Part shown: positions 9,846 to 20,100 of the stretch, piece by piece
Layout: every line of letters starts with the position of its first letter
Position numbering within the stretch: the first letter of the stretch is position 1
Assembly: GCA_902775735.1 (NCBI GenBank)
Contig: CACYNH010000006.1
Coordinates: forward strand, 1 to 64,000
Length of the DNA: 64,000 nt
Reading direction: 5' to 3'
From: an uncultured Erysipelotrichaceae bacterium
GTDB lineage: Bacteria; Bacillota_I; Bacilli_A; Erysipelotrichales; Erysipelotrichaceae
Position numbers and translations under genes: made by a program
Notes under the pieces: generated by a model
Told to the model about the DNA's origin: nothing
Databases searched by the model: none
Seen by the model: the letters and a program-made list of their open reading frames with translations, nothing else

Positions 9846-10359
9846 TCACAAAAGAATCCGGAGTATCATCACCGCCAACCGCGATAATGAGGACAGCGTG
9901 ATTTACATGTTCCTGGATTTCGACGGCGTGATCAACATCTTCCTGCTGGAGGGCACTCCCGAGTATGAGAAGGCATTGGAAAAGCGGGAATTCGACTTTG
10001 CCAACCGCGATTGCGTCAAGCGTCTCAACCGGCTGTGCAGAGACTACCCGATGATCAAGGTCATCGTCTCCAGCTCGTGGCGCTATGCCGGACTGCCTTA
10101 CTGTCAGGATTATCTGGAGAAGGCGGGCATGGATCCGTCGATCCGTCTGGCTGATATGACCGACGCGGAAACGATGCTGCCGAGGGAGGAACATATCACC
10201 GACTTCCTGTTTGCCCACCCGGACTTCAGGGGGTTCATCATCTTCGACGACATGAGGATGAAACATCTCAACGATTATCTCGTGCAGACTGACTGTCTGA
10301 TCGGCTGGAACGATGAACGCGACGGCTACGCAAGAAAAATTCTTGAAAAATATGTCTAG
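9808..10359 (+). CDS. HAD-superfamily phosphatase (SAK-type HAD)
   Basis: 183 residues. HAD motif I is FLDFDGVIN with Asp37 and Asp39, motif II is SSSWR, and motif IV-like acidic residues sit in IIFDDMRMKHLNDY. There is no large cap domain. The shape matches the small HAD proteins related to the HAD domain of Swiss-army-knife RNA repair proteins, so a nucleic-acid phosphatase role is possible but unproven. An upstream in-frame ATG at 9763 exists; I chose 9808 because GGAG lies seven bases before it. It overlaps the ATPase gene by 38 bases, so the two are co-transcribed. Confidence 0.75.
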   Translation: METTKTEAQWLVDHKRIRSIITANRDNEDSVIYMFLDFDGVINIFLLEGTPEYEKALEKREFDFANRDCVKRLNRLCRDYPMIKVIVSSSWRYAGLPYCQDYLEKAGMDPSIRLADMTDAETMLPREEHITDFLFAHPDFRGFIIFDDMRMKHLNDYLVQTDCLIGWNDERDGYARKILEKYV

Positions 10360-10397
10360 ACAACAGTAGAAGTCTGTGATATATTCTTTCTTGCGAT

Positions 10398-10482
10398 GCG
10401 GATGTGGCGGAATTGGCAGACGCGCATGATTCAGGTTCATGTGGGGCGACCCGTGCAGGTTCAAGTCCTGTTATCCGCACCA
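10398..10482 (+). tRNA. tRNA-Leu (anticodon CAG)
   Basis: 85 nt with encoded CCA. The acceptor stem pairs GCGGATG with TATCCGC. The D-arm is GCGGAATTGGCAGACGC, the anticodon stem CATGA/TCATG encloses TTCAGGT (CAG), there is a long class II variable arm, and the T-arm is GCAGGTTCAAGTCCTGT. An extended -10 (TGATATATT, 10377-10385) stands just upstream. Confidence 0.95.
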
Positions 10483-10486
10483 TGGA

Positions 10487-10516
10487 AAAGCTTCCGGAAA
10501 CGGGAGCTTTTTTATT
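10487..10516 (+). terminator. Terminator of tRNA-Leu
   Basis: AAGCTTCC, a GGAAAC loop region and GGGAGCTTTTTT form a hairpin with a T-run right after the tRNA. Its core recurs almost exactly at 11446-11476. Confidence 0.8.
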
Positions 10517-10572
10517 GCCTCTGCGGCGGTATGCTGTGTTCAGCGTGCCGGCTGTATTGGATTATGATGCTG

Positions 10573-10581
10573 TGGTATAAT
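10573..10581 (+). promoter_or_regulatory. Extended -10 promoter upstream of orphan membrane protein
   Basis: TGGTATAAT. Transcription from here would give a leader of about 100 nt before the ATG at 10693. A possible 18-codon reading frame starts four bases after the box (ATG 10586) but has no ribosome binding site. Confidence 0.45.
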
Positions 10582-10692
10582 CCGCATGAAGAAAACGGAA
10601 ATGCCGGACCGTGAAGAAATCAGGCTGAAGAAACCCGGCTGACTTTGCGGTGAACGGCAGGATTCCTCTGCAGTAAACACAGGAGCCTACAG

Positions 10693-11421
10693 ATGAAAAC
10701 ACCGAAAAACTACAGTTTCCATGTACGCAGTACCCGAAAGGAGCTTCTCATGGAATATTTCCTTCCCTTACTGGCGGAATTCGCAATTCTTTTTCTCTGT
10801 ATTCTGCCTTTCCGCTTTGTAAAAGCTGCCGGTCCGCTGATTGAAGAACCGTCTATGGTCGGCAGAGAACTGACCAAACCCACCGCCGGAAGGCTGGGAT
10901 TCGGAATTCTTGCGATCCTGCTGTGGCTTGTATTCACACATCTGGCATCAAAGGCGGCAGAGAAAGAGAAACACTATACTTCCTCGTTCCTGGGCTTTGC
11001 GGCAGGGATTCTGCTGTGGCAGTTCATCGGTGAGATCTCATGGCATTATTCAGTCGGCGGCGTGCACTTTGTGCCTTTTGAAAGTGTCACAACCTTCCCG
11101 GTTGCCATCCTTTTCATCCTGCTGATGATCTATGGCAAAAAACATCACAGTTTTGACTGGGGCGTCTGGTGCATGCTGATGTCATTCGCGTTCAACTGGA
11201 TGGGGCATTATGTGATGGAAGGGACGTATCCGTTTGTCGCCTCTGTTTTTGATCAGCATACATGGTATATCGGCGCGTCCGCCGTTTCCGGCATACTCGG
11301 ATTCATCTACAGCATTATTTTCCTTCTGTTCCGCGTCAAAACGAGAAGGGGAAGAATCATGGCGTCGATGCTGACGTACATTTCGATCGGCGTTCTGATG
11401 TTCGGCCTGATGGAAGGATAA
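10693..11421 (+). CDS. Polytopic membrane protein of unknown function
   Basis: 242 residues with about six or seven hydrophobic segments: near residues 22-42, 60-78, 95-112, 125-145, 160-178, 198-215 and 225-240. Charged residues lie mostly in the loops. I recognise no family or catalytic motif. The start at 10693 has AGGAG seven bases upstream; a second in-frame ATG at 10750 also has GGAG seven bases upstream and would begin directly at the first membrane segment, so either may be used. The gene stands alone between two nearly identical terminators. Confidence 0.7.
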   Translation: MKTPKNYSFHVRSTRKELLMEYFLPLLAEFAILFLCILPFRFVKAAGPLIEEPSMVGRELTKPTAGRLGFGILAILLWLVFTHLASKAAEKEKHYTSSFLGFAAGILLWQFIGEISWHYSVGGVHFVPFESVTTFPVAILFILLMIYGKKHHSFDWGVWCMLMSFAFNWMGHYVMEGTYPFVASVFDQHTWYIGASAVSGILGFIYSIIFLLFRVKTRRGRIMASMLTYISIGVLMFGLMEG

Positions 11422-11445
11422 TCCGCAGCAGATACAATGAATTTC

Positions 11446-11471
11446 AGCTTCCGGAAACGGAAGCTTTTTTA
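11446..11471 (+). terminator. Terminator of membrane protein gene
   Basis: AGCTTCCG, GAAA tetraloop, CGGAAGCT, then six Ts. The stem is a perfect 8 bp. Confidence 0.9.
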
Positions 11472-11589
11472 TTGCCCGCGCCCGCATTGTTAAATTTGAG
11501 TAATAATTCAAACGATGCTTTGTGAAATTTGGTATGATATTGACAACAGGAGCACAGGCTCCTTGTAACATCAGAGGGAGTAAACAATT

Positions 11590-12231
11590 ATGGCAATTAC
11601 AATGATGGATTATCCCAATCCCAAGAATTCGCTGAAACTGCGTGTCGCCAAAGGCCATTTCGCCACAAGCCACAGCCACATCAACTACTATGTGGATCTG
11701 ACTTTCACGAAACACCGTCTTTCCGAGGCTAAGGAAGCCGCAAGACAGCTCGCTTCCCAGTACCGTCCCACCACGGTCATCGACTCGATTCTGTGCCTCG
11801 ACGGCACGGAAGTGGTAGGGGCCTGCATGGCTTCCGACCTGACCAAGAGCGGCTTCAGAAGCATCAATATCCATAACACGATTTATGTCGTCACCCCGGA
11901 ACATACCACCGGCAGCCAGCTGCTGTTCCGCGATAATGTCAAGCCGATGATCACCGGCAAGCATGTCCTGATCCTGGCTTCCTCGATCACCACCGGCTAT
12001 ACGGTCCAGGGCGGCATTGAAGCGGTTCAGTACTATGGCGGCAACGTCGCCGGCGTGGCTTCCATCTTCACCATGGTGGATGAATGCTGCGGCTATAAAG
12101 TGCAGTCCATCTTCAACGCGAAGAACATTCTCGACGACTATCAGTCAAAGCCTTCCCACGAGTGCCCGCTGTGCAAGGCAGGCGTCAAGCTCGACGCTCT
12201 GGTCAACACCTACGGCATCTCAAGCTTCTGA
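11590..12231 (+). CDS. Phosphoribosyltransferase, orotate-PRTase-like
   Basis: 213 residues with a type I PRTase fold. The PRPP-loop region reads LILASSITTGYTVQGG (about residues 126-141) followed by EAVQYYGGNVAGVAS, and the C-terminal CPLCKAG resembles the tail of clostridial PyrE proteins. In active enzymes two acidic residues precede the TTG loop; here they are Ser-Ser, so PRPP handling may be changed or lost. A paired cysteine (DECCGYK) plus CPLC could bind metal. It is preceded by GAGGGAG and a small hairpin (GGAGC/GCTCC at 11549-11562). No other pyrimidine genes lie nearby, so I would not call it pyrE outright. Confidence 0.7.
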   Translation: MAITMMDYPNPKNSLKLRVAKGHFATSHSHINYYVDLTFTKHRLSEAKEAARQLASQYRPTTVIDSILCLDGTEVVGACMASDLTKSGFRSINIHNTIYVVTPEHTTGSQLLFRDNVKPMITGKHVLILASSITTGYTVQGGIEAVQYYGGNVAGVASIFTMVDECCGYKVQSIFNAKNILDDYQSKPSHECPLCKAGVKLDALVNTYGISSF

Positions 12232-12251
12232 TCTGAAACACTCCGCATCCA

Positions 12252-12278
12252 AAGGACCGCGTCACGCGGTTCTTTTTT
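12252..12278 (+). terminator. Terminator after PRTase gene
   Basis: AGGACCGCG, TCA, CGCGGTTCT, then Ts. Confidence 0.85.
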
Positions 12279-12363
12279 ACGGCCGCTTAAAGAAATCTTA
12301 AGGCTGAAGCTTCTTTTTTCTTAAAGCCCGGCTTCATAGAATAGAAGTGACAGGAGGTAACAT

Positions 12364-13052
<689 letters not shown>

Positions 13053-13056
<4 letters not shown>

Positions 13057-14999
13057 AAAAGTTTTATCACAGCGCGGTATTCCGTATCGCTGCGGTTGTA
13101 ATGCTGCTGATGAGCGCGGTGTTCAGCGTATTCTGCCTGACCGGACTGGTCATGATCGACAACGGCTACTTCATTGATGATGAATCATATTTCAGCTCAC
13201 CGATGGCTTACAGTGAGGTTCACTCGCTTGCCTGGGAAACCGCTGTCGCTGTTGTGAGTGAAGACAGAGATCCGACGCAGTATGACAATACCGGCTGGCT
13301 CGTGCGGCAGTATGATTTATCAGCGGATTCCCTGAATGTGATCAAAAGAAAAAGCCTTTCCGGATATGAAACAATCGAAAGCTTTCTCTGGTATCTGGAC
13401 AGCTATGGCGGGATCAACGTCTGGTCCATGGATTCTGAATCCGACTATATCAATGAACTCAGGGAAACACTTGAACAGAATAAAGGCGGCAGCGCCGGCC
13501 GGGTGGACCTGTATTTCACAACACCCCGGAAAAGCAGCGATCTTGGATACAAGGAATACCAGACATATTACACGATTGCCGCATACAGAAATCTGTACGC
13601 TCCGGGCCTGGTGGCCGGCGGGTGTCTTACCGCTCTTCTTTTACTGCTCTGCGCGGCACTCAGCGGCACCGGCAGTGATGTATACGGAACAAAGCTTTAT
13701 TTCGTTGACCGGATTCCGCTTGAACTGCTTGCCGGAGTCTGCGGCGGCGCAGCACTTACCTGCGTGATCTGCGGGGCTGAACTGTGGTCAAATGTGTTCA
13801 GGAGTCTTGGTTTCGGGCTTGCCATTATCACTCTTACAACCATTGCGGCGATGGTGTTTGTGCTGATGTTTGTTCTTTCGCTCGGCAGGCGGATCAAAAC
13901 CCGCACGCTGCTCTCCACAACTCTTCTTTACATGCTGTACAGAACAGGGGAAAAAGCAATTTCCCTGATTCCGGAAATGCCGCTGACCGTGGGATGCGCC
14001 GTGGGACTGTGGCTGCTGAATGCCTATACCGCCTTCATGCAGAGACCGGGTCTCTTTATGACGGCGGTGATGATCCTGAACCTTGCCGCGGCTGTCTTTG
14101 TCCTCTATAAAACCTGGTGCTCCAACCAGGCGGCGACAGCGACCGGCCTTGTCGTCGGCGGGGATCTTAAATACCGCATGTCACCTGAGCAGATCGCGGC
14201 GTTAACCCCGGCCGAAAGACGGATCATGAACAATCTCGGTTCCATTTCCGAAGGTATGGCGAAAGCGGTGGATGAACAGATGAAATCGGAGCGGATGAAA
14301 ACCGAACTCATCACCAATGTCTCCCATGACATCAAAACGCCGCTGACCTCCATCATCAATTACACGGATCTTCTGCGCAAAGAAACGGATGAGGAAAAGA
14401 AAAAGGAATATCTTGAAGTACTTTCCCGCAATGCCGCAAGACTGAAAAAAATGACCGATGATCTGATCGACGCCTCCAAGGCCTCCACCGGCAATGTCAA
14501 TACCGAAATCGTCAGCGTCAATCTGCGGGAGATGGTTGAGCAGGCGGCCGCTGAATATGAAGAAAAGCTTGAGCAGGCAGAGCTGCATACTGTGATCAGC
14601 CATGAGGACCCGAACGTCTCGGTCATGGCCGACAGCAGACTGCTGTGGCGCGTTCTTTCCAACCTTCTTTCCAACTGCGTCAAATACGCCCATCCCGGCA
14701 CAAGAGTCTATATCGACACAAAGCTCAGGGATGAATACAATGTGATGATCAGCGTCAAAAACATCTCCCGCGAAATCCTCAACATCACCGAAGAGGAACT
14801 GCTTGAACGCTTCGTCAGGGGCGATCAGGCCCGCTCCAGCGAGGGAAGCGGCCTCGGCCTCAATATTGCCCGCAGCCTGACTGAGCTGATGGGCGGCACC
14901 TTCACCATTCACATCGACGGCGATCTCTTCCGGGCTGATGTGATTCTGCCAAAAGCAGAGGAATATTCAGAACCGCAGGAAGAGGAAATCACAGAATGA
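13053..14999 (+). CDS. Membrane sensor histidine kinase
   Basis: 648 residues. One N-terminal membrane segment (about 10-32), an extracytoplasmic sensor region (about 35-170) and a cluster of five or six membrane segments (about 180-355), then HisKA with His425 in NVSHDIKTPL, N-box (RVLSNLLSNCVKYA), and G-boxes ending in GSGLGLNIARSLTELMGG. A multi-span membrane domain after a single extracellular loop suggests envelope or intramembrane sensing, but no ligand is evident. It shares an ATGA overlap with the response regulator and ends at a hairpin terminator. Confidence 0.92.
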
Positions 15000-15006
15000 T
15001 CCACAG

Positions 15007-15037
15007 GGGACCGGACAATTGTTCCGGTTCTTTTTTC
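15007..15037 (+). terminator. Terminator of two-component operon
   Basis: GGACCGGA pairs with TTCCGGTTC across CAATTG, followed by six Ts. Confidence 0.85.
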
Positions 15038-15044
15038 TGTGCCG

Positions 15045-15073
15045 TTGACATGAAACAGTCAAGTTAGTATAAT
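15045..15073 (+). promoter_or_regulatory. Consensus vegetative promoter of DUF3793-flavodoxin operon
   Basis: TTGACA at 15045-15050, exactly 17 bases, TATAAT at 15068-15073. Both boxes are perfect. The -10 box is the spacer of an inverted repeat. Confidence 0.9.
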
Positions 15074-15103
15074 CTAACTAAAGAAGTTAGGCAAAACTAA
15101 CTT
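15062..15103. promoter_or_regulatory. Two DtxR-like operators
   Basis: AGTTAG-N6-CTAACT occurs twice: 15062-15079, where N6 is the -10 box itself, and 15085-15102, extended to AAGTTAG/CTAACTT. Centres are 23 bp apart, about two helical turns. The half-site resembles the TTAG/CTAA arms of DtxR/IdeR-type iron or manganese repressor sites. Occupancy would block RNA polymerase. Confidence 0.65.
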
Positions 15104-15118
15104 TGTAAAGGAGGAAGA

Positions 15119-15676
15119 ATGTCAGACACGGAGATCATCCGCTACTGTTCGCCGACTCTGGCCGGCCTGAAAACAGCCAGTCTGTTCACAACGCCATGCG
15201 ATGATTATGACTCTCTGCGTCAGCAGATCCTCAGGATCAACGCCAAACTGCGCAGGTGCGGTCTGCGTCTGATCCCGCTCTCACTCCGCAAAGGAAGGGC
15301 TCTGATCTACATCTACCGCGAGGCGGCCCTGGCAAAAGACATTCTGCGCACCGCATCAAGCCGCGTGCTTGAAACGCTGGGCTACACGCCTCAGGATGTC
15401 GCCCGCAGCGTCTGCCATCTGTCCAGAAGAATCCGGGAATGCGGGGATTTTCCCCACGAGATCGGCTTTTTTCTGGGCTATCCGGAAACAGATGTCATCT
15501 GCTTCATGGAAGGGCGGAAAGATTATGTCTGCGCGGATGTATGGAAGGCTTACTCGAATGAGGAGGAAGCGAAGAAGACATTCACTCTTTACAGAAGATG
15601 TACCGAACTATATACAAAACGGCTGGAAAGCGGGGAACCGATTGACCGGCTGATTGTAAAAACAGCTGAAAACTGA
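15119..15676 (+). CDS. DUF3793 family protein
   Basis: 185-residue soluble protein matching the DUF3793 family of anaerobic Firmicutes: LRRCGLRLIPL, LGYTPQDVARSVCHL, FPHEIGFFLGYPETDV, Y-rich C-terminal helix. No catalytic motif is known. These proteins are often found beside flavodoxin and iron transport genes. Here it is the first gene of a two-gene operon with flavodoxin (16-base gap) under a consensus promoter with tandem operators, which suggests a role in iron limitation or redox. GGAGG lies four bases before the ATG. Confidence 0.85.
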   Translation: MSDTEIIRYCSPTLAGLKTASLFTTPCDDYDSLRQQILRINAKLRRCGLRLIPLSLRKGRALIYIYREAALAKDILRTASSRVLETLGYTPQDVARSVCHLSRRIRECGDFPHEIGFFLGYPETDVICFMEGRKDYVCADVWKAYSNEEEAKKTFTLYRRCTELYTKRLESGEPIDRLIVKTAEN

Positions 15677-15692
15677 AAGGAAGAAAAAGAAA

Positions 15693-16112
15693 ATGAGCAA
15701 AACAGCAATCGTATTCTGGAGCGGCACAGGCAACACTGAGGCTATGGCCCAGACAGTCAGAGAAGGCATGGAAGCCAAAGGCGCGGAAGTCACCGTCATG
15801 GGACCTTCTGAATTCAACGCGGGTATGGTCAATGACTTTGACGCCATCGCGTTCGGATGCCCGGCAATGGGTGCCGAAGTTCTCGAGGAATCTGAATTTG
15901 AACCGATGTTCGCCAGCGTAGAATCCTCATTGGCAGGCAAGAAAGTCGGTCTGTTCGGCTCCTGGGGCTGGGGCAACGGCGCCTGGATGGAAGACTGGCA
16001 GGCCCGCACCGAGGCTGCCGGCGCTGACACAGTGCCTTATGCCATCTGCATGGAAGCTCCGGATGACGCGGCTCTGGCAGAATGCAGAGCGCTCGGCGAA
16101 GCACTGGCTTAA
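15693..16112 (+). CDS. Flavodoxin
   Basis: 139 residues, the usual short-chain flavodoxin size. The FMN phosphate loop is FWSGTGNTEAMA at about residues 9-20; the isoalloxazine-binding loops are FGCPAMGAE and FGSWGWGNGAWMEDW. It carries one or two electrons in the cytoplasm and commonly replaces ferredoxin under iron limitation. It follows DUF3793 directly and would share the putative iron-responsive promoter. The truncated pyruvate:ferredoxin oxidoreductase at the right edge is a plausible partner. Confidence 0.95.
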   Translation: MSKTAIVFWSGTGNTEAMAQTVREGMEAKGAEVTVMGPSEFNAGMVNDFDAIAFGCPAMGAEVLEESEFEPMFASVESSLAGKKVGLFGSWGWGNGAWMEDWQARTEAAGADTVPYAICMEAPDDAALAECRALGEALA

Positions 16113-16120
16113 AGAACTGA

Positions 16121-16151
16121 TGGAATCCGCAATCACAGCGGATTCCTTTTT
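16121..16151 (+). terminator. Terminator after flavodoxin
   Basis: GGAATCCGC pairs with GCGGATTCC, followed by a T-run. Confidence 0.85.
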
Positions 16152-16213
16152 TTCTTCTTCCAATCACAGAAACAGGTGCTATACTCTTGTTGTTTAAAAC
16201 GGAGGAAAAAAAG

Positions 16214-17083
16214 ATGAAGGAATACACACCTGTCAAAGAAGGCAAGGTCCGTGAAATCTACGATGCCGGCGATGAACTGATCATGGTCGCAACCGACAGA
16301 ATCAGCGCGTTTGATGTCATTCTCAAAAACAAGGTCACAGACAAGGGCAAAGTTCTGACCCAGCTGTCGAAGTTCTGGTTTGAGCTGACAAAGGATATTG
16401 TGAAAAACCATATGATCTCCACCGATGTCAATGACATGCCGGAATTCTTCCGCAATGAAAAATTCGAAGGCCGCTCCATGCTGTGCAGAAAGCTGAACAT
16501 GGTTCCGGTCGAGTGCATCGTTCGCGGCTATATCACCGGCAGCGGCTGGGCTTCCTACAAAAAGGACGGCACCGTCTGCGGTATTCAGCTGCCTGAAGGC
16601 CTGCAGGAATGCCAGCAGCTCCCCGAGCCGATCTACACGCCCAGCACCAAGGCCGAAATCGGCGACCACGACGAGAACATCTCCTTTGAACAGTCCGTCG
16701 AAGTGCTTGAAAAAGCGTTCCCGGGCAAAGGAAGAGAATATGCCGAACAGATCCGCGACTGCACCATTGCCCTCTATAAAAAGTGCGCCGACTACGCCCG
16801 CACAAGAGGCATCATCATCGCCGACACAAAGTTCGAGTTCGGCGTTGACGAAAACGGCGAAATCGTCCTGGGCGACGAAATGCTGACGCCGGATTCCAGC
16901 CGCTTCTGGCCGGAAGAAGGATATGAGCCGGGCAAATCCCAGCCTTCCTTCGACAAGCAGTATGTCCGCGACTGGCTCAAGGCCAATCCGGAAAGCGACT
17001 ACTGCCTGCCGGATGACGTCATCGAGGCAACCATCGCCAAGTACCGCGAAGCCTACAAGCTCATCACCGGAACCGAGCTCTGA
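16214..17083 (+). CDS. purC: SAICAR synthase (phosphoribosylaminoimidazole-succinocarboxamide synthase)
   Basis: 289 residues, in the long form of the family. It joins CAIR and aspartate with ATP in purine synthesis. Visible: KEGKVREIYD at the N-terminus (ATP loop), TDRISAFD, PVECIVRGYITGSGW, and the IADTKFEFG metal/ATP region. The start at 16214 is set by GGAGG eight bases upstream rather than the in-frame ATG at 16187. It stands apart from other pur genes, behind its own extended -10 (TGCTATACT, 16177-16185). Confidence 0.95.
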   Translation: MKEYTPVKEGKVREIYDAGDELIMVATDRISAFDVILKNKVTDKGKVLTQLSKFWFELTKDIVKNHMISTDVNDMPEFFRNEKFEGRSMLCRKLNMVPVECIVRGYITGSGWASYKKDGTVCGIQLPEGLQECQQLPEPIYTPSTKAEIGDHDENISFEQSVEVLEKAFPGKGREYAEQIRDCTIALYKKCADYARTRGIIIADTKFEFGVDENGEIVLGDEMLTPDSSRFWPEEGYEPGKSQPSFDKQYVRDWLKANPESDYCLPDDVIEATIAKYREAYKLITGTEL

Positions 17084-17096
17084 TCTCATGATTCTT

Positions 17097-17128
17097 AACA
17101 GCAGAAAGAAAAATTCTGCTGTTTTTTT
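17097..17128 (+). terminator. Terminator after purC
   Basis: AACAGCAGAA and TTCTGCTGTT form a 10-bp stem with a 7-base loop and a T-run. Confidence 0.9.
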
Positions 17129-17177
17129 GTGGAATCCGTGAACTTCACTGCCAATAAGAAAGGCAGGAGGTCAGAGA

Positions 17178-20100
17178 ATGAAACATCTACATCAGCGGCT
17201 TCTGCCGCTCACCGCTTCACTGGCGCTGCTATGCGGCAGCGTCATTCCTCTTTCTGCCGATTCCGTCACATTCAGCGGAAACGGCATGACATACTTCCTG
17301 CAGAATGACGCCCTCAATGAGGGCTGGTCCATCCATGAAGGCATCTTCACAGTAAACGGCACCGCCGCCTATTGCATTGAGCCTCAGGAGACCGTCGTCA
17401 TCGGCCAGGATCTCTATCAGACCGGCTCCTGGGAAACCTACAGCGCCTACAGCAGCGAACTCAAAAACAGAATCCTTGAATATTCTTACTTTGGCTACGG
17501 CTACGGCGGCTTTACCGATATGGAATACTGGTACGCCACCCAGATCCTGATCTGGCAGGCGATCAATCCGGCTTTTTCCGCCACCCGCGTCCACCGCGAT
17601 CCCGTCTATGCCGGCGACGGCTTCAGAAGCCCGCAGGCGGTGGACATCACAGATTCCATCAATGACAAAAAGAATCAGATCGAAGAAACCGTCCGTCTTT
17701 ACCATGGCGGTCTTTCCCCCAAAATCACCGGCTCCAATGGCAATGCTATCAGTGAAGACACGCCCGTTTACGCCGGGGAAACAATCACACTGAGCGATGA
17801 TCATCTTTCCCACTGGCAGCTGTCCGAAAAGCCGGACGGCTTCAGCCTCAAAGGAAACACGCTTACAGTCAGCGCGAAGAAAGCCGGCACTTACCGCTGT
17901 TCCTTCCGTTTCAAAGGGACCGATCAGACCATCGAGTCAGCCCCGCTTGTGCTCAGGGCCAGGGACGGCTCCAGAATCCAGACCCTGATCATCCGCGGCC
18001 ATGCCGAAACAAAAACATATGATTTCAGCTTCACGTTCAAAGACTGCGGCATGAAGATCGCCAAAAAACTTCATAATCCCAATCATGCCGTCTATACATC
18101 CGCTTCCCTGGAAGGCGCCCGCTATGAACTGTTCAATGAAACCGAGAACACTTCCGCCGGATTCTTTGTCACCGGCGCTTCAGGCGTTTCCGGAATCCTC
18201 ACAGGACTCAATAAAGCCGACATCTACACATTAAGGGAAGTCAGCGCGCCCAAAGGCTGCGTGCTTGATGAAACACTCAGAAGGTTCAGACTTGACGAAC
18301 TGGAAGGAAAGGACGGGCTATACAGCCTGGATACACAGGATGAAATCATCCATGGCCGCATCGCGGTCCACAAGGTCATCACGTCCCGCACCTCCTCCGG
18401 TCCCATGCAGGATGAAGAAGGAGCAGGCTTCACCATTCTTCCGGATCTGTTCATTGAAAAATATGGCTCCTTTGAAGAGGCTCTGAAACACATCAGTGAA
18501 CTCAAAGAAGAAGAGTACGATGTAATCACGACAGACAAAAGCGGCAGGGCGGAAAGCCGTGATCTGATCTATGGAACCTACACCGTCACCCAGACCGCCG
18601 CCGCAAGCGATGATCTTGAATACTGCAAACCGTTCCATGTCAGCGTCGATGGTTCTTCCTTCATCAGCACCTTCGAGCTTTCCAATATCCAGAATGAATA
18701 TGAACTGAAGATCATCAAGACCGACGCCCTCACCGGGAAGAAAGCGGCCATGCATTCAGCTTCCTTCCAGCTTTTCGATGAAACCGGGAAACCTGTCACC
18801 ATGAAGATCGGCGCTTCCGTTTACGACACCTTCATGACCCGCTCAAGAGAATCCCACGCTTCACTCCCCGCCAATGTTTATCTGGAAAAAGCAGGGGAAG
18901 AAGGCACCGTCACACTGCCTTCACCGCTTTCACCCGGCTCCTATACCGTCAAAGAGGTCAGCGCCCCGTCCGGCTATCAGCTCAATAAAAAACCCCTGAC
19001 TGCCGAGATCAGCGCCGCCTCACTCGCTTCCGAAGCAGGACAGCTGATCACTGTCACAATGGCGGATCAAAGACGCTATGGGTCGGTTTCACTTCAAAAG
19101 ACCATTGCGGAAACCCAAGGCGATGCTTCCTTAATTGACCGCAAAGATCTCTCCGGTTTTGTCTTTGCCCTGATTGCGCGTGAAGATATCCTGGCGCCGG
19201 ACACCGGTGAAGTCATGATCAAAGCGGGCACTGAATTCAAACGTCTGACAACAGAGTCAGACGGCACACTCATCTTCAATGACATCCCCCTTGGCTCCTG
19301 GGTTTTAAAGGAGGTCAGCGCTAAAGCGGGGGTTCTGATCAATGAAGAAGAGATCCCGTTTGAAATCAATGATGAGAAAACAGAACATTCTTTCACAGTT
19401 GAAGATCAGCCGGTCCGCACCGTCTTCTCCAAAAAGCAGGCATCCGGTTCAGAAGAACTGCCCGGCGCGAAGCTCAGCGTCAGAAAGGCAGACGGCACCC
19501 TGATTGATGAGTGGATCTCAGGCGCTCAGCCTCATGTGATCGAAGGCCTGAACGCAGAAGAAACATACATCATGCGCGAAGAAATCACGCCGCGTGACAG
19601 TGAAGGAAACGACGAAGGCTATGTGCAGGCGGAGGAAATCCGCTTCACCCCTTCACAGGGCACCCTGGTAACAATGAAGGACCAGAGGGTGCGGGTGGTG
19701 AAAACAGACGAAAACGGCAAACCTCTTCCCGGCGCTTCGATGCAGGTCATCGATCAGGAAGGGACAGTCGTCGACAGCTGGATTACAGAAGAAACGCCCC
19801 ATTATGTCAGGGGACTGAAACAGTCGGAAACCTATCTGCTGCGGGAAACTGAAGCGCCGGCCGGATATTACCGGGCGGACGATATCACATTTGAAGTAAA
19901 GCCGCAGGATGGCGATCTGACCCTCACCATGACGGATACCCTGATCCGCTTACGCATCCGCAAAATTGACGAAAAGAGCGGAAAGGATCTTGCCGGGGTT
20001 GTCCTGACACTGTTTGAAATCGGCGCTGAAGAAGAAACGAAGATCGCCTCATGGGTGACTGACGGCAGTGTGATCGAAGCTGACGGTCTGCTGAAAGCAG

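Larger units (their letters stand above)
10489..11476 (+). repeat. Pair of near-identical 31-bp terminator repeats
   Basis: 10489-10519 and 11446-11476 share AGCTTCCGGAAACGG, one variable base, then AGCTTTTTTATTGCC (30 of 31 identical). They bracket the orphan membrane protein gene in direct orientation, 957 bp apart. Confidence 0.85.

Noticed and set aside
10586-10642. 18-codon frame right behind an extended -10 box
   Set aside because: Possible leaderless peptide, but no conservation evidence and too short to stand alone; the box more likely drives the membrane protein gene.
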